A stretch of DNA of 11,442 bases, taken from NCBI GenBank assembly GCA_017543645.1, contig JAFYFR010000147.1:1-11442 (forward strand). The letters run 5' to 3'. The stretch comes from Bacteroidales bacterium (GTDB lineage: Bacteria > Bacteroidota > Bacteroidia > Bacteroidales > UBA3824). Positions 1 through 7,347 of the stretch are shown piece after piece. Position 1 is the first letter of the stretch. Each line of letters begins with the position of its first letter. The notes under the pieces are model-generated. The model did not search any database. It was not told the origin of the DNA and saw nothing but the letters and a program-made list of their open reading frames with translations. The position numbers and the translations under genes are program-made.

Positions 1-3000
1 GGGAAACTGACGTAAAATATGCCCGAGTGGATGGCGGAACCGACAATCCAGGTTATTTTACACTCTATGGCACAGATCCTTATCTTATAGATGTACCATA
101 CGCCCTTTTTAATAGCGAAACCAAGACTCTTACTTTGGGATACGACAAAATTCTCCCCCAGGGCGCTGTGGAGATAGAGCCAGAGGAAATCAATAGTAAT
201 AATTGGATTGGATACGGAGTGGCTACTGCCGACGAAGTGGTGAAGGTTAAAATTGGGGAATCCTTTAGCAAGTATCAACCAACCAAGTGTAGTTTCTGGT
301 TTAACGATTGTGTCAATCTTATCGAAATTGATGGCTTGACAAATATCAACGCGGTAGATGTTACCAATATGAAAAGTATGTTTAGAAATTGTAAGTTGCT
401 TACCTCTATTGATTTGAGTAATTTCGATATGGTAAAGGTAACTGATCTTACTCTGCTTTTTTCTAATTGCCAGTCGGTTATTACCATATTCGTAAACGAA
501 AACTTGAATGTGGACGTTGACAATGTAACCTCGTCGTATAATATGTTCAATGGATGCAATAAACTCCACGGAGGCATGGGTACGTATTATATCGAATCGG
601 ATCTCAAATATGCCAAAATAGACGGTGGCAAAGACTCTCCTGGATACTTTACCAAGTCGGGCGCCGACCCTTATATTCCCAGTTGGCCATACGTTATCTT
701 TGATAGTCAGACAGGTGTGCTTACTCTTGGTGCAGCAAAAACTATCCCCGACGGAGCTATCGACATTAATTTGAAACCTACAACTACTGGTTTTATTGCA
801 AACAAGTTTATCGAATCTGCCGATGTCAAGAAAGTCGTAATCGAAGAATCTTTTGCCGATTTCAAGCCAAAGACTTGCAACCGTTGGTTTTTCCAATGTA
901 CCAATCTCGCCGAGATAGAAGGACTGAATAATATCAACTCCTCGGAGCTTAATGATATGAGTTATATGTTTTATCAATGCAAAGCACTTGAAAGTATTGA
1001 CTTTAGTAAGTTTGATGCCCAAAACGTTACTAACATGGCTTCGCTGTTTGAACAATGTGAAAAACTTGAAACTATAGATTTGAGCGGCTTTGATACCAAA
1101 AACGTTACTAATATGTCTTCGATGTTTTGGGGATGTAGTATTCTCAAAACTATTTTCGTGTCAGAGACATGGACTACCTCGGCTGTGGATAGCTGGAGCA
1201 GCATTTTTGCCAATTGTTACAAAATCTGCGGCGGTGAGGGTACTTCGTGGATAAAGTCAGACATCGCATACGCCCATATCGACGGCGGCGTTGCCAATCC
1301 CGGATACTTTACCATGTCGGGCACAGACCCCTATACGCCAACAGAGGTTTATGCACTGTTCGACGACAAAACAGGAACTATTACGTTGGGTTATGCCAAA
1401 AAGATACCTGAAGACGCGGTAATACTTACGTATTTGAATAATTTTGCAAATTCTGTCACCCAACAAGACAACGTTAAGAAGATAATCATTGACCAATCGT
1501 TCTACAATTATATTCCGACTTCGTGTTACGCTTGGTTTAGTTGGTTGCAAAATCTTACCGAAATAGAGGGCCTGAACAACATCAATACTTCTATGGTTAC
1601 AAGTATGGAAAATATGTTTTCCAATTGTACAAGCCTGACAACCCTGGATTTGAGTGGTTTTAATACAGCAAACGTTACCACAATGGGCTCTATGTTTCGT
1701 AATTGCGAATCACTTCAGACGATTTACGTTTCCGATAAATGGAATACCGAAGCTGTTACTTGGCCTGGGTTGATGTTTTCTGGATGTTACAACCTCTTTG
1801 GTTCACAAGGTACTAATTGTAATGGGTCTACGAGTGTAGATTTTCTACCATTTGCCCGCATCGACGGCGGCGAATCCGCTCCTGGATATTTAACTGAGGT
1901 TGGCACAACACCTTATATACCTATAACATACGCAATTTTCAATAGCGAGACGCAAACTCTTACCTTAGGTCTTAGCAATGTGTTGCCCGATGGCGCAAAA
2001 AAAATTAATACGGCAAATGGTTCGGACTGGATTGCTAACGAGATAGTAAGTGCCGACAAGGTTAAAAAGGTGGTTATCGACAAGTCGTTTGCCAAGTTGG
2101 CACCCGAAACGTGTAGCGGGTGGTTCTGTAATTGTACCCACCTGACAGAAATTGATGGTCTTGAAAATATCAACACAGTCAGGGTTGACGATATGTCCGC
2201 TATGTTTAAAAATTGCCAGAGTCTTGAAAGTCTTGATTTGGGCAGTTTTAATACCAAAACCGTTACTAATATGGCAGAGATGTTCAATTCTTGTATCAGC
2301 CTTAAGACTATATTTGTTTCTAACAACTGGACTACAGAAAATGTAACTGATGCTGACAAAATGTTCGACCTCTGCGACAACCTTTATGGCGGCAAGGGCA
2401 CTCATTTTACTGAATCAGACATAAAATACGCACGTATAGATTCCGGCTCCGACAACCCCGGGTATTTTACACAATCTGGCGAGGAGCCGTATACTCCATA
2501 TTCTGCATACGTGTTGTTTGACACTCAAACAGGTACTCTCACAATTAGTTATGGTAATGAATTTTCCGGAAGCTCTGCCCTCATAGACCCCAACGACATC
2601 TCCGTGGGCAGCTATATCGGCTCTGAGCTTACCGAAGCCAAAAACGTCAAGAAAATTGTTATCGACAAGACGTTTGCAGAGTTCAAACCTTACCGCTGCC
2701 AGCGTTGGTTCAACTTCTGCTCAAATGTTACTGAGATAGAGGGCATTGCCAATATTAAAACCGAAGAAGTGGAGGATATGGGAGAGATGTTCTGTGGATG
2801 CAGCAGCCTTGTAATATTGGATTTGAGCGGTTTCGACACCAAGACGGTAAAAAATATGAACTCGATGTTCAACGGCTGTACAAGTCTTAAAACTATCTTT
2901 GTGTCAGATAAATGGAATGTATCGGCGGTAACTGACTATTCAGATATGTTCAGCCCCGACAAGAAACTCTATGGCGGCAAAGGCACTCCATATTCAGTAT

Positions 3001-3650
3001 CTGACATCAAATACGCCCGTATCGACGGAGGCGCGGATGCTCCCGGATACTTTACCAAATCGGGCGACAAACCATTTGAACCATCTGTCACATACGGAAT
3101 TTTCAACAGTCAGACAGGCACTCTTACTCTCGGTTACAGCAAGGTTCTGCCAGATGGCGCGACAGAAATCAATGCCGAGAAGACCAGTTCGGAGCAATGG
3201 ATTGCAGCAGAAATCACCGACCCCGGCAATGTTATAAAAATTATAATCGACAAGTCGTTCGCCGATTTCCATCCTGCATGGAGCAGCTACTGGTTTTATA
3301 AATGCACTAAACTTACCGAGATCGAAGGTATTGAAAATATCTCCACCGAAAATGTTACCGATATGCGGAGGATGTTCTATATGAATATGTCGCTACCCGT
3401 GTTGGATTTGCGCACATTCAATACTGCCAAAGTCAAAGACATGTACGAGATGTTCTTTTCGTGCAGCGAGCTTAAAACCGTTGTGGTGTCAGACAAGTGG
3501 ACTACCGGGAATGTGGAAGTTTCGTCTGCGATGTTCCGTTTCTGCGACAACCTCGTGGGTGGCAGAGGCACCAAGTTCGACGAAGATAAGGCTATAGACA
3601 AAACTTTCGCCAAATTGGACGGTGGAGAAGATAATCCGGGCTATTTCTCC
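1..3650 (+). repeat. Tandem array of ~0.58-0.66 kb coding modules in the BspA-like gene
   Basis: Module starts, taken at the conserved Tyr codon of the YxxF motif, are 99, 690, 1350, 1929, 2508 and 3093, giving periods of 591, 660, 579, 579 and 585 bases. The last module runs to about 3650. Bases 1-98 are the tail of an earlier module. All spacings are multiples of three, so the frame is kept. Similarity is clear at protein level and patchy at DNA level; the junction coding for PGYFT followed by a Ser-Gly and a Pro-Tyr/Phe motif is the best conserved at DNA level. The modules have diverged and are not recent exact copies. Confidence 0.88.
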
Positions 3651-4178
3651 GAATCATTTCCAATGGTTATCGAGATACTTCCCATTGCTATTGAAATTAA
3701 TGCGTCGCCCAAAACCGAATACACCGAAGGCGAGACATTCTCCTCCGAAAACGGCTCTATCACTGTTAAATATAGCGACAACACCACCCAGACTGTTGCC
3801 CTTGGCGAAGCCGAAATTACTGGTTTTGACCCCGGCAAAGTTGGCGAGCAGACACTCACTGTTAAATACGTCGGCTTTACCACCGAATTGGTAGTGAACG
3901 TGAAGGCTAAATCCAACGGCAATCCAAACGACAACCCCAACGATAATCCCAATACGCCGGTTAATGACAATCCAGTAGCCGTAGATATAAACATTTGGAG
4001 TTTTGGACACACGGTGTTTATAGAAAACGCCAGGGCAGAGATACAAGTGTTGAACATCCTCGGCAAAATCATTACGAGACAATATCCTACAACCGACCGT
4101 ATTGAGCTAAATATTCAAAAATCAGGTATTTATATCGTCAAAACCAGCAATAAAGTCCAGAAAGTGATAATTCAATAA
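1..4178 (+). CDS. BspA-like leucine-rich repeat surface protein with Ig-like domain and T9SS sorting domain (5' partial)
   Basis: The reading frame is open to the left edge (first full codon at 3), and the residues before the GTG at 27 (KYAR, then VDGG) match the closing segment of later modules, so the true start lies upstream. The visible 1391 residues hold six modules beginning at nt 99, 690, 1350, 1929, 2508 and 3093. Each opens with a YxxFNSQTGTLTLG-like strand pair. It continues with VKKIVIDKSF and then BspA/DUF285-type units (xxMFxxCxxLxxLDLSxFDTxxVTNM). It closes with a KYARIDGGxxxPGYFT-like segment. Nt 3696-3911 encode a bacterial Ig-like (Big_3-type) domain with SITVKYSDNTTQTV and KVGEQTLTVKY. 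Nt 3912-3980 encode an Asn/Pro/Asp linker with NPND copies. The last ~65 residues resemble a type A T9SS C-terminal domain (VLNILGKI, then SGIYIVKTSNKVQKVIIQ). Inferred role: a protein secreted across the outer membrane and held at the cell surface, probably for binding or adhesion. The signal peptide is not in the window. Ligand unknown. Confidence 0.9.
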   Translation, partial: ETDVKYARVDGGTDNPGYFTLYGTDPYLIDVPYALFNSETKTLTLGYDKILPQGAVEIEPEEINSNNWIGYGVATADEVVKVKIGESFSKYQPTKCSFWFNDCVNLIEIDGLTNINAVDVTNMKSMFRNCKLLTSIDLSNFDMVKVTDLTLLFSNCQSVITIFVNENLNVDVDNVTSSYNMFNGCNKLHGGMGTYYIESDLKYAKIDGGKDSPGYFTKSGADPYIPSWPYVIFDSQTGVLTLGAAKTIPDGAIDINLKPTTTGFIANKFIESADVKKVVIEESFADFKPKTCNRWFFQCTNLAEIEGLNNINSSELNDMSYMFYQCKALESIDFSKFDAQNVTNMASLFEQCEKLETIDLSGFDTKNVTNMSSMFWGCSILKTIFVSETWTTSAVDSWSSIFANCYKICGGEGTSWIKSDIAYAHIDGGVANPGYFTMSGTDPYTPTEVYALFDDKTGTITLGYAKKIPEDAVILTYLNNFANSVTQQDNVKKIIIDQSFYNYIPTSCYAWFSWLQNLTEIEGLNNINTSMVTSMENMFSNCTSLTTLDLSGFNTANVTTMGSMFRNCESLQTIYVSDKWNTEAVTWPGLMFSGCYNLFGSQGTNCNGSTSVDFLPFARIDGGESAPGYLTEVGTTPYIPITYAIFNSETQTLTLGLSNVLPDGAKKINTANGSDWIANEIVSADKVKKVVIDKSFAKLAPETCSGWFCNCTHLTEIDGLENINTVRVDDMSAMFKNCQSLESLDLGSFNTKTVTNMAEMFNSCISLKTIFVSNNWTTENVTDADKMFDLCDNLYGGKGTHFTESDIKYARIDSGSDNPGYFTQSGEEPYTPYSAYVLFDTQTGTLTISYGNEFSGSSALIDPNDISVGSYIGSELTEAKNVKKIVIDKTFAEFKPYRCQRWFNFCSNVTEIEGIANIKTEEVEDMGEMFCGCSSLVILDLSGFDTKTVKNMNSMFNGCTSLKTIFVSDKWNVSAVTDYSDMFSPDKKLYGGKGTPYSVSDIKYARIDGGADAPGYFTKSGDKPFEPSVTYGIFNSQTGTLTLGYSKVLPDGATEINAEKTSSEQWIAAEITDPGNVIKIIIDKSFADFHPAWSSYWFYKCTKLTEIEGIENISTENVTDMRRMFYMNMSLPVLDLRTFNTAKVKDMYEMFFSCSELKTVVVSDKWTTGNVEVSSAMFRFCDNLVGGRGTKFDEDKAIDKTFAKLDGGEDNPGYFSESFPMVIEILPIAIEINASPKTEYTEGETFSSENGSITVKYSDNTTQTVALGEAEITGFDPGKVGEQTLTVKYVGFTTELVVNVKAKSNGNPNDNPNDNPNTPVNDNPVAVDINIWSFGHTVFIENARAEIQVLNILGKIITRQYPTTDRIELNIQKSGIYIVKTSNKVQKVIIQ
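987..1142 (+). repeat. Two adjacent 78-base (26-residue) BspA-type repeat units in module 2
   Basis: Units at 987-1064 and 1065-1142 encode LESIDFSKFDAQNVTNM and LETIDLSGFDTKNVTNM, each followed by nine more residues. By hand count about 55 of 78 bases agree, including an unbroken 13-base block (aaaacgttactaa). The other modules carry one such unit at this place, which accounts for module 2 being about 75 bases longer. This fixes the basic repeat at 26 residues. Confidence 0.75.
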
Positions 4179-4206
4179 CCGTAGGAATAGTTATCAGTAA
4201 CATTTG

Positions 4207-4237
4207 TCCCTGTATTCGCAAGATGCAGGGATTTTTT
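4207..4237 (+). terminator. Intrinsic terminator after the BspA-like gene
   Basis: A 9-base-pair stem (tccctgtat with atgcaggga, one G-U pair) encloses a 7-base loop and is followed directly by six T residues. It begins 29 bases after the stop codon, and the next gene's promoter lies just beyond, so it should separate the two transcripts. Confidence 0.75.
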
Positions 4238-4269
4238 ATGTTAATCATCTTTAAAAAAAACTCTTTGAT

Positions 4270-4300
4270 ATTGGATTTCGATTGTTTTTTTCTATATTTG
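4270..4300 (+). promoter_or_regulatory. Bacteroides-type promoter for the mutL gene cluster
   Basis: The box TATATTTG at 4293-4300 is an exact match to the Bacteroides -7 consensus TAnnTTTG. The -33 element would be ATTG at 4270-4273 (three of four matches to TTTG) with a 19-base spacer, within the usual range. Expected transcription start is near 4307, leaving an A/T-rich leader of about 43 bases before the ATG at 4350. I saw no Shine-Dalgarno sequence or riboswitch-like fold in that leader. Confidence 0.65.
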
Positions 4301-4349
4301 CAGTGAAAAACTATTAAGCAATATTGTAATCAATTAATAATTATATACT

Positions 4350-4637
4350 ATGGGATTGCCACGTTTTTTCCCGGAGATGAAAATCCACGAGTTTGAGTAC
4401 ATTCCGCGTTACTACGACCCGAGGAAAGAAGATTTGAAGATACGCCGCGCACAGATACGCAAAGAGCTCGGCAAAGAGGACGAGGAGGACACCCGTATTC
4501 TCCAGCGCGGAACATTCCGCCGTATGTACGAGCGTCGCAAGAGCGATCTTAAGCAGGCCAACCGCCGCAGGACAATTTTGTTTTTGATCATGTTGGTAGG
4601 TTTCTATTTCGCCAACCAGTATTTTCATTTCTTTTAG
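4350..4637 (+). CDS. Small single-span membrane protein, first gene of the mutL cluster
   Basis: A 95-residue protein of unassigned function. Residues 1-75 are very polar, with many Arg, Lys and Glu, including an RYYDPRKEDLK stretch and a Glu/Asp run (KEDEEDTR). Residues 76-91 form one hydrophobic helix (TILFLIMLVGFYFANQ) with a short aromatic end. By the positive-inside rule (N-terminal charge RRR directly before the helix) the long N-terminal part should face the cytoplasm. No signal peptide or catalytic motif is visible. The ATG at 4350 is the first start after the promoter and leader. MutL starts 18 bases after its stop, so the two are probably co-transcribed. I recall small proteins of this type with a PRYYD-like motif near mutL in other Bacteroidota, but cannot verify it here. 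Confidence 0.8.
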   Translation: MGLPRFFPEMKIHEFEYIPRYYDPRKEDLKIRRAQIRKELGKEDEEDTRILQRGTFRRMYERRKSDLKQANRRRTILFLIMLVGFYFANQYFHFF

Positions 4638-4655
4638 AACAGATTTTTTGGTGAG

Positions 4656-6506
4656 ATGGCTGATGTAATAAGGCTCATGTCAGATGCGCTTGCCAATCAG
4701 ATAGCGGCAGGCGAGGTTATCCAGCGTCCGGCGTCGGTGGTGAAGGAGCTTGTGGAAAACTCCGTGGATGCAGGTTCTACCGAAATCACCGTCAATATCA
4801 AGGATGCCGGTCGTACCCTTGTGCAGGTAATCGACAACGGTTGCGGTATGAGCGTTTCCGACGCGCGTATGAGTTTCGAACGCCATGCCACCTCTAAGAT
4901 ATATTCTTCCGACGACCTGTTCTGTATTTGCACCAAGGGTTTCCGTGGCGAGGCTTTGGCTTCGATTGCGGCTGTGGCTGAGGTGGAACTCAAAACCCGT
5001 CGCGAGGATGATTCAATTGGTACTCAGGTAATTATTAATGGCTCGCAGTTTCAAGGTCAGAATCCTGTAAGCACTCCTGTGGGTACTAACTTCAGTGTCA
5101 GAAACCTGTTTTTCAATGTTCCGGCACGAAGAAAGTTTCTCAAGTCGAACAGCACCGAGCTTCAGCACATAGTAACCGAGTTTCAGCGTATAGCGCTTAC
5201 TCATCCTGCTATTGCTTTTGCGCTCTATCATAATGGCAACTTGATTTACAACCTTCCCGAAAGCTCCCTCAAGCAGCGGATTGTGAATGTTTTTGGCAAA
5301 GGTCTCAATCAGGAGCTTGTGCCGGTGGACATTGACACTTCGATAGTGAGGATTACAGGTTTTACAGGCAAACCCGCCGCCTCCAAAAAACGCAGCGACA
5401 AGGAGTTTTTCTTTGTCAACAACCGTTTTATGAAGAGCCAGTATTTCCACAAGGCGGTTGCCCTTGCTTACGAAAACCTTGTCCGTCCCGACTGCATTCC
5501 GCCTTATTTTCTCTATTTCGAGGTAGACCCGCACAGCATCGACGTTAACGTGCATCCCACCAAGACTGAGATAAATTTCGAGAATGCGTCGGATGTTTTC
5601 AGACTGCTGCAGGCTGGTATCCGCGAAACTCTGTCAAAATGCGACGTGGCTCCGGCTATTGACTTTGATTCCGAAAGCGACGACATCGAGGTGCCGTATT
5701 TCTCAAAGGACGACCCGATGCCGCCAATGCCCGAAGTGTCGTACAATCCGTTTTACAATCCTTTTGATGCCGAGCAGAAAAGTTCGCGACAGTCGTACCA
5801 GCAGGATCATATGCCTGTCCGCGACAAAAACAACCTCGACAACTGGGAACGGCTCTATTCTGGTGCAACAGATACGGATTCCACCGAAACCATGAACGAT
5901 TCTGGATTCCAAGACCCATCTGCGTTTGCCGCAAAGGTGGAAAACCGCCTTGTGCAAATCAAAAATAAGTATATAGTAACTCCCTCTAAGTCAGGGATTA
6001 TGATAATTGACCAACGCCGCGCCCACAAGCGTGTACTCTATCAGAAGTATATCGAAAAGGTGGATGCCAACGCCGACGCTGTGCAGACCCTGCTTTATCC
6101 CATTACTCTGAACCTTGACGTTCAGAGTTTTGCAATGGCTTACGACATCCGCGACGAACTTCAGGTGGTGGGTTTCGATATGGAGTTTAACGAGGATAAT
6201 ACTTTGACAATCAAAGGTATACCGCCGTTTCTCTCGCAAAATTCAGCTACAGAGGTAGTCAACGACATAATTGACAGCTACAAGGATGGACATGGCAGCG
6301 TGTCAACCTCCATTAAGGACATACTTGCCATAGCCGCCGCCAACCGGGAGACCATTCCATACGGCAAACAGCTTTCGCCCGATGAGATGAGGCAGCTGAT
6401 AGATTCGCTTTTTGCTACCAACGCGCCCAACTACTCGCCCGAGGGAGAACCAATTATCGTGATTGTCGGTTTGGACGAGATTGAAAAACGTTTCGCTAAT
6501 TCATAA
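4656..6506 (+). CDS. mutL: DNA mismatch repair protein MutL
   Basis: Complete at 616 residues, normal for bacterial MutL. The N-terminal GHKL ATPase is intact: IAAGEVIQRPASVVKELVENS (general base Glu34, Asn35), DNGCGM at 60-65, RHATSKI at 76-82 and GFRGEALASI at 95-104. The transducer domain follows, with FFNVPARRKFLK and NVHPTKTEINF. A poorly conserved acidic linker spans roughly residues 340-425, then the C-terminal dimerisation domain. The QTLLYP at 477-482 fits the QxxLxP sliding-clamp binding motif. The role is ATP-driven coordination between MutS and downstream repair steps in the cytoplasm. The metal-site motif DQHA(X)2E(X)4E of nicking MutL proteins is replaced by DQRRAHKRVLYQ starting at residue 452, and no C-P-H-G-R-P-like motif is seen near the end (NYSPEGEP instead). 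No mutH gene is in the window. Confidence 0.97.
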   Translation: MADVIRLMSDALANQIAAGEVIQRPASVVKELVENSVDAGSTEITVNIKDAGRTLVQVIDNGCGMSVSDARMSFERHATSKIYSSDDLFCICTKGFRGEALASIAAVAEVELKTRREDDSIGTQVIINGSQFQGQNPVSTPVGTNFSVRNLFFNVPARRKFLKSNSTELQHIVTEFQRIALTHPAIAFALYHNGNLIYNLPESSLKQRIVNVFGKGLNQELVPVDIDTSIVRITGFTGKPAASKKRSDKEFFFVNNRFMKSQYFHKAVALAYENLVRPDCIPPYFLYFEVDPHSIDVNVHPTKTEINFENASDVFRLLQAGIRETLSKCDVAPAIDFDSESDDIEVPYFSKDDPMPPMPEVSYNPFYNPFDAEQKSSRQSYQQDHMPVRDKNNLDNWERLYSGATDTDSTETMNDSGFQDPSAFAAKVENRLVQIKNKYIVTPSKSGIMIIDQRRAHKRVLYQKYIEKVDANADAVQTLLYPITLNLDVQSFAMAYDIRDELQVVGFDMEFNEDNTLTIKGIPPFLSQNSATEVVNDIIDSYKDGHGSVSTSIKDILAIAAANRETIPYGKQLSPDEMRQLIDSLFATNAPNYSPEGEPIIVIVGLDEIEKRFANS

Positions 6507-6525
6507 ACTTATAATTGTTTGCAAG

Positions 6526-7335
6526 ATGTTTCAATTACAGAGAGGGTCAAAAATATTGCTTATAGCCAACATCATTGTGTTTGTTGTGGCTTTTTTTCTG
6601 CAGAAGTTTCAAAACTTTGATTTGACCCACTATCTTGGATTGTATTATGTGGAATCATCGTATTTCCATCCATACCAGTATTTTACCTACATGTTTATGC
6701 ACGCGGGTTTTATGCACATCTTCTTTAATATGTACGCCTTGTTTATGTTCGGCACAATTATCGAGAGGGTGTGGGGCACCAAGCGTTTTATGTTTTATTA
6801 CCTTGTTACGGGTATTGGCGCCGCCTTGGTAAACACGCTTGTCAACTACTGGCAATTTGCGCCTATCAGTGACGCTCTCAACACGTTTTTGGCATCGCCT
6901 TCGGCATCCACTCTCGAAGCCGTTACGCAGAAATGCGACAATTTCAACCTGCCTGCCGTCTACGAGATTATTGACCACTGGAACGAGTTTACAGCTTCCC
7001 ATAACTTTTTGGAACACCTTAAAAGCGAGGTTGTTAAGGCTGTGTCAAATTATATGAATGTGCCGATGGTGGGAGCCTCGGGAGCGGTTTTCGGACTGCT
7101 TTTGGCTTTTGCGGTGATGTTTCCAGATATGAAACTGCAGATTATTTTTATTCCCATAGGTATTAAAGCCAAATATTTTGTACTCTTGTACGGACTTGCT
7201 GAGCTGTTTTTCGGTATCAACGATTTCAATGGCGACAATGTGGCTCACTGGGCGCATCTCGGCGGATTGTTAGTCGGCATTGTGCTTATTCTTATTTGGC
7301 GGAGGTATCCGGGAAACTCGTTTTTTAACAAATAA
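6526..7335 (+). CDS. Rhomboid-family intramembrane serine protease (first of two)
   Basis: A 269-residue polytopic membrane protein with the rhomboid signature. HAGFMHIFFN supplies His59, His64 and Asn68 in the second membrane segment; GASG supplies nucleophile Ser185; AHLGG supplies catalytic His244. About six membrane segments fit (near 10-26, 62-79, 87-105, 183-205, 214-230 and 243-262). Such enzymes cleave membrane-anchored substrates within or beside the bilayer; the substrate is unknown. A soluble insertion of about 75 residues (107-180) sits between the third and fourth segments. The frame is open back to a GTG at 6463, but the ATG at 6526 is preferred: it lies just after the mutL stop, and the extra N-terminus would overlap mutL and match nothing typical. 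It starts 19 bases after mutL and ends 12 bases before the second rhomboid gene. Confidence 0.93.
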   Translation: MFQLQRGSKILLIANIIVFVVAFFLQKFQNFDLTHYLGLYYVESSYFHPYQYFTYMFMHAGFMHIFFNMYALFMFGTIIERVWGTKRFMFYYLVTGIGAALVNTLVNYWQFAPISDALNTFLASPSASTLEAVTQKCDNFNLPAVYEIIDHWNEFTASHNFLEHLKSEVVKAVSNYMNVPMVGASGAVFGLLLAFAVMFPDMKLQIIFIPIGIKAKYFVLLYGLAELFFGINDFNGDNVAHWAHLGGLLVGIVLILIWRRYPGNSFFNK

Positions 7336-7347
7336 AACGTTATTATT

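Noticed and set aside
27..29. GTG as the start of the BspA-like gene
   Set aside because: The frame stays open to the left edge and the residues before it match the closing segment of later modules, so this Val is internal.
1913..2405. Antisense reading frames of about 150 codons opposite the BspA-like gene
   Set aside because: Similar antisense frames recur across the repeat array; they are by-products of its codon pattern and show no recognisable domain or start signal.
1..3650. Repeats considered as CRISPR or non-coding satellite
   Set aside because: The period is about 580-660 bases, all spacings are multiples of three, conservation is mainly at protein level and one frame runs through.
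3641..4082. Two antisense frames of about 142 codons opposite the Ig-like and sorting domains
   Set aside because: Low-complexity Gly/Val/Ser-rich translations that mirror the Asn/Pro linker; no independent support.
4179..4206. Short inverted repeat gttatcagtaac after the BspA-like stop codon
   Set aside because: Only a four-base stem without a T-tract; the hairpin at 4207-4237 is the better terminator.
5013..5555. 180-codon antisense frame inside mutL
   Set aside because: It lies wholly opposite strongly conserved mutL sequence and has no promoter or recognisable protein features.
6491..6521. Possible promoter between mutL and the first rhomboid (TTTC, 19 bases, ATTGTTTG)
   Set aside because: The -7 box lacks the conserved TA, and the start would fall at the ATG itself, leaving no leader.
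6463..6525. GTG start for the first rhomboid, overlapping mutL by 44 bases
   Set aside because: The extra 21 residues do not resemble a rhomboid N-terminus; the ATG at 6526, just after the mutL stop, gives a normal protein.
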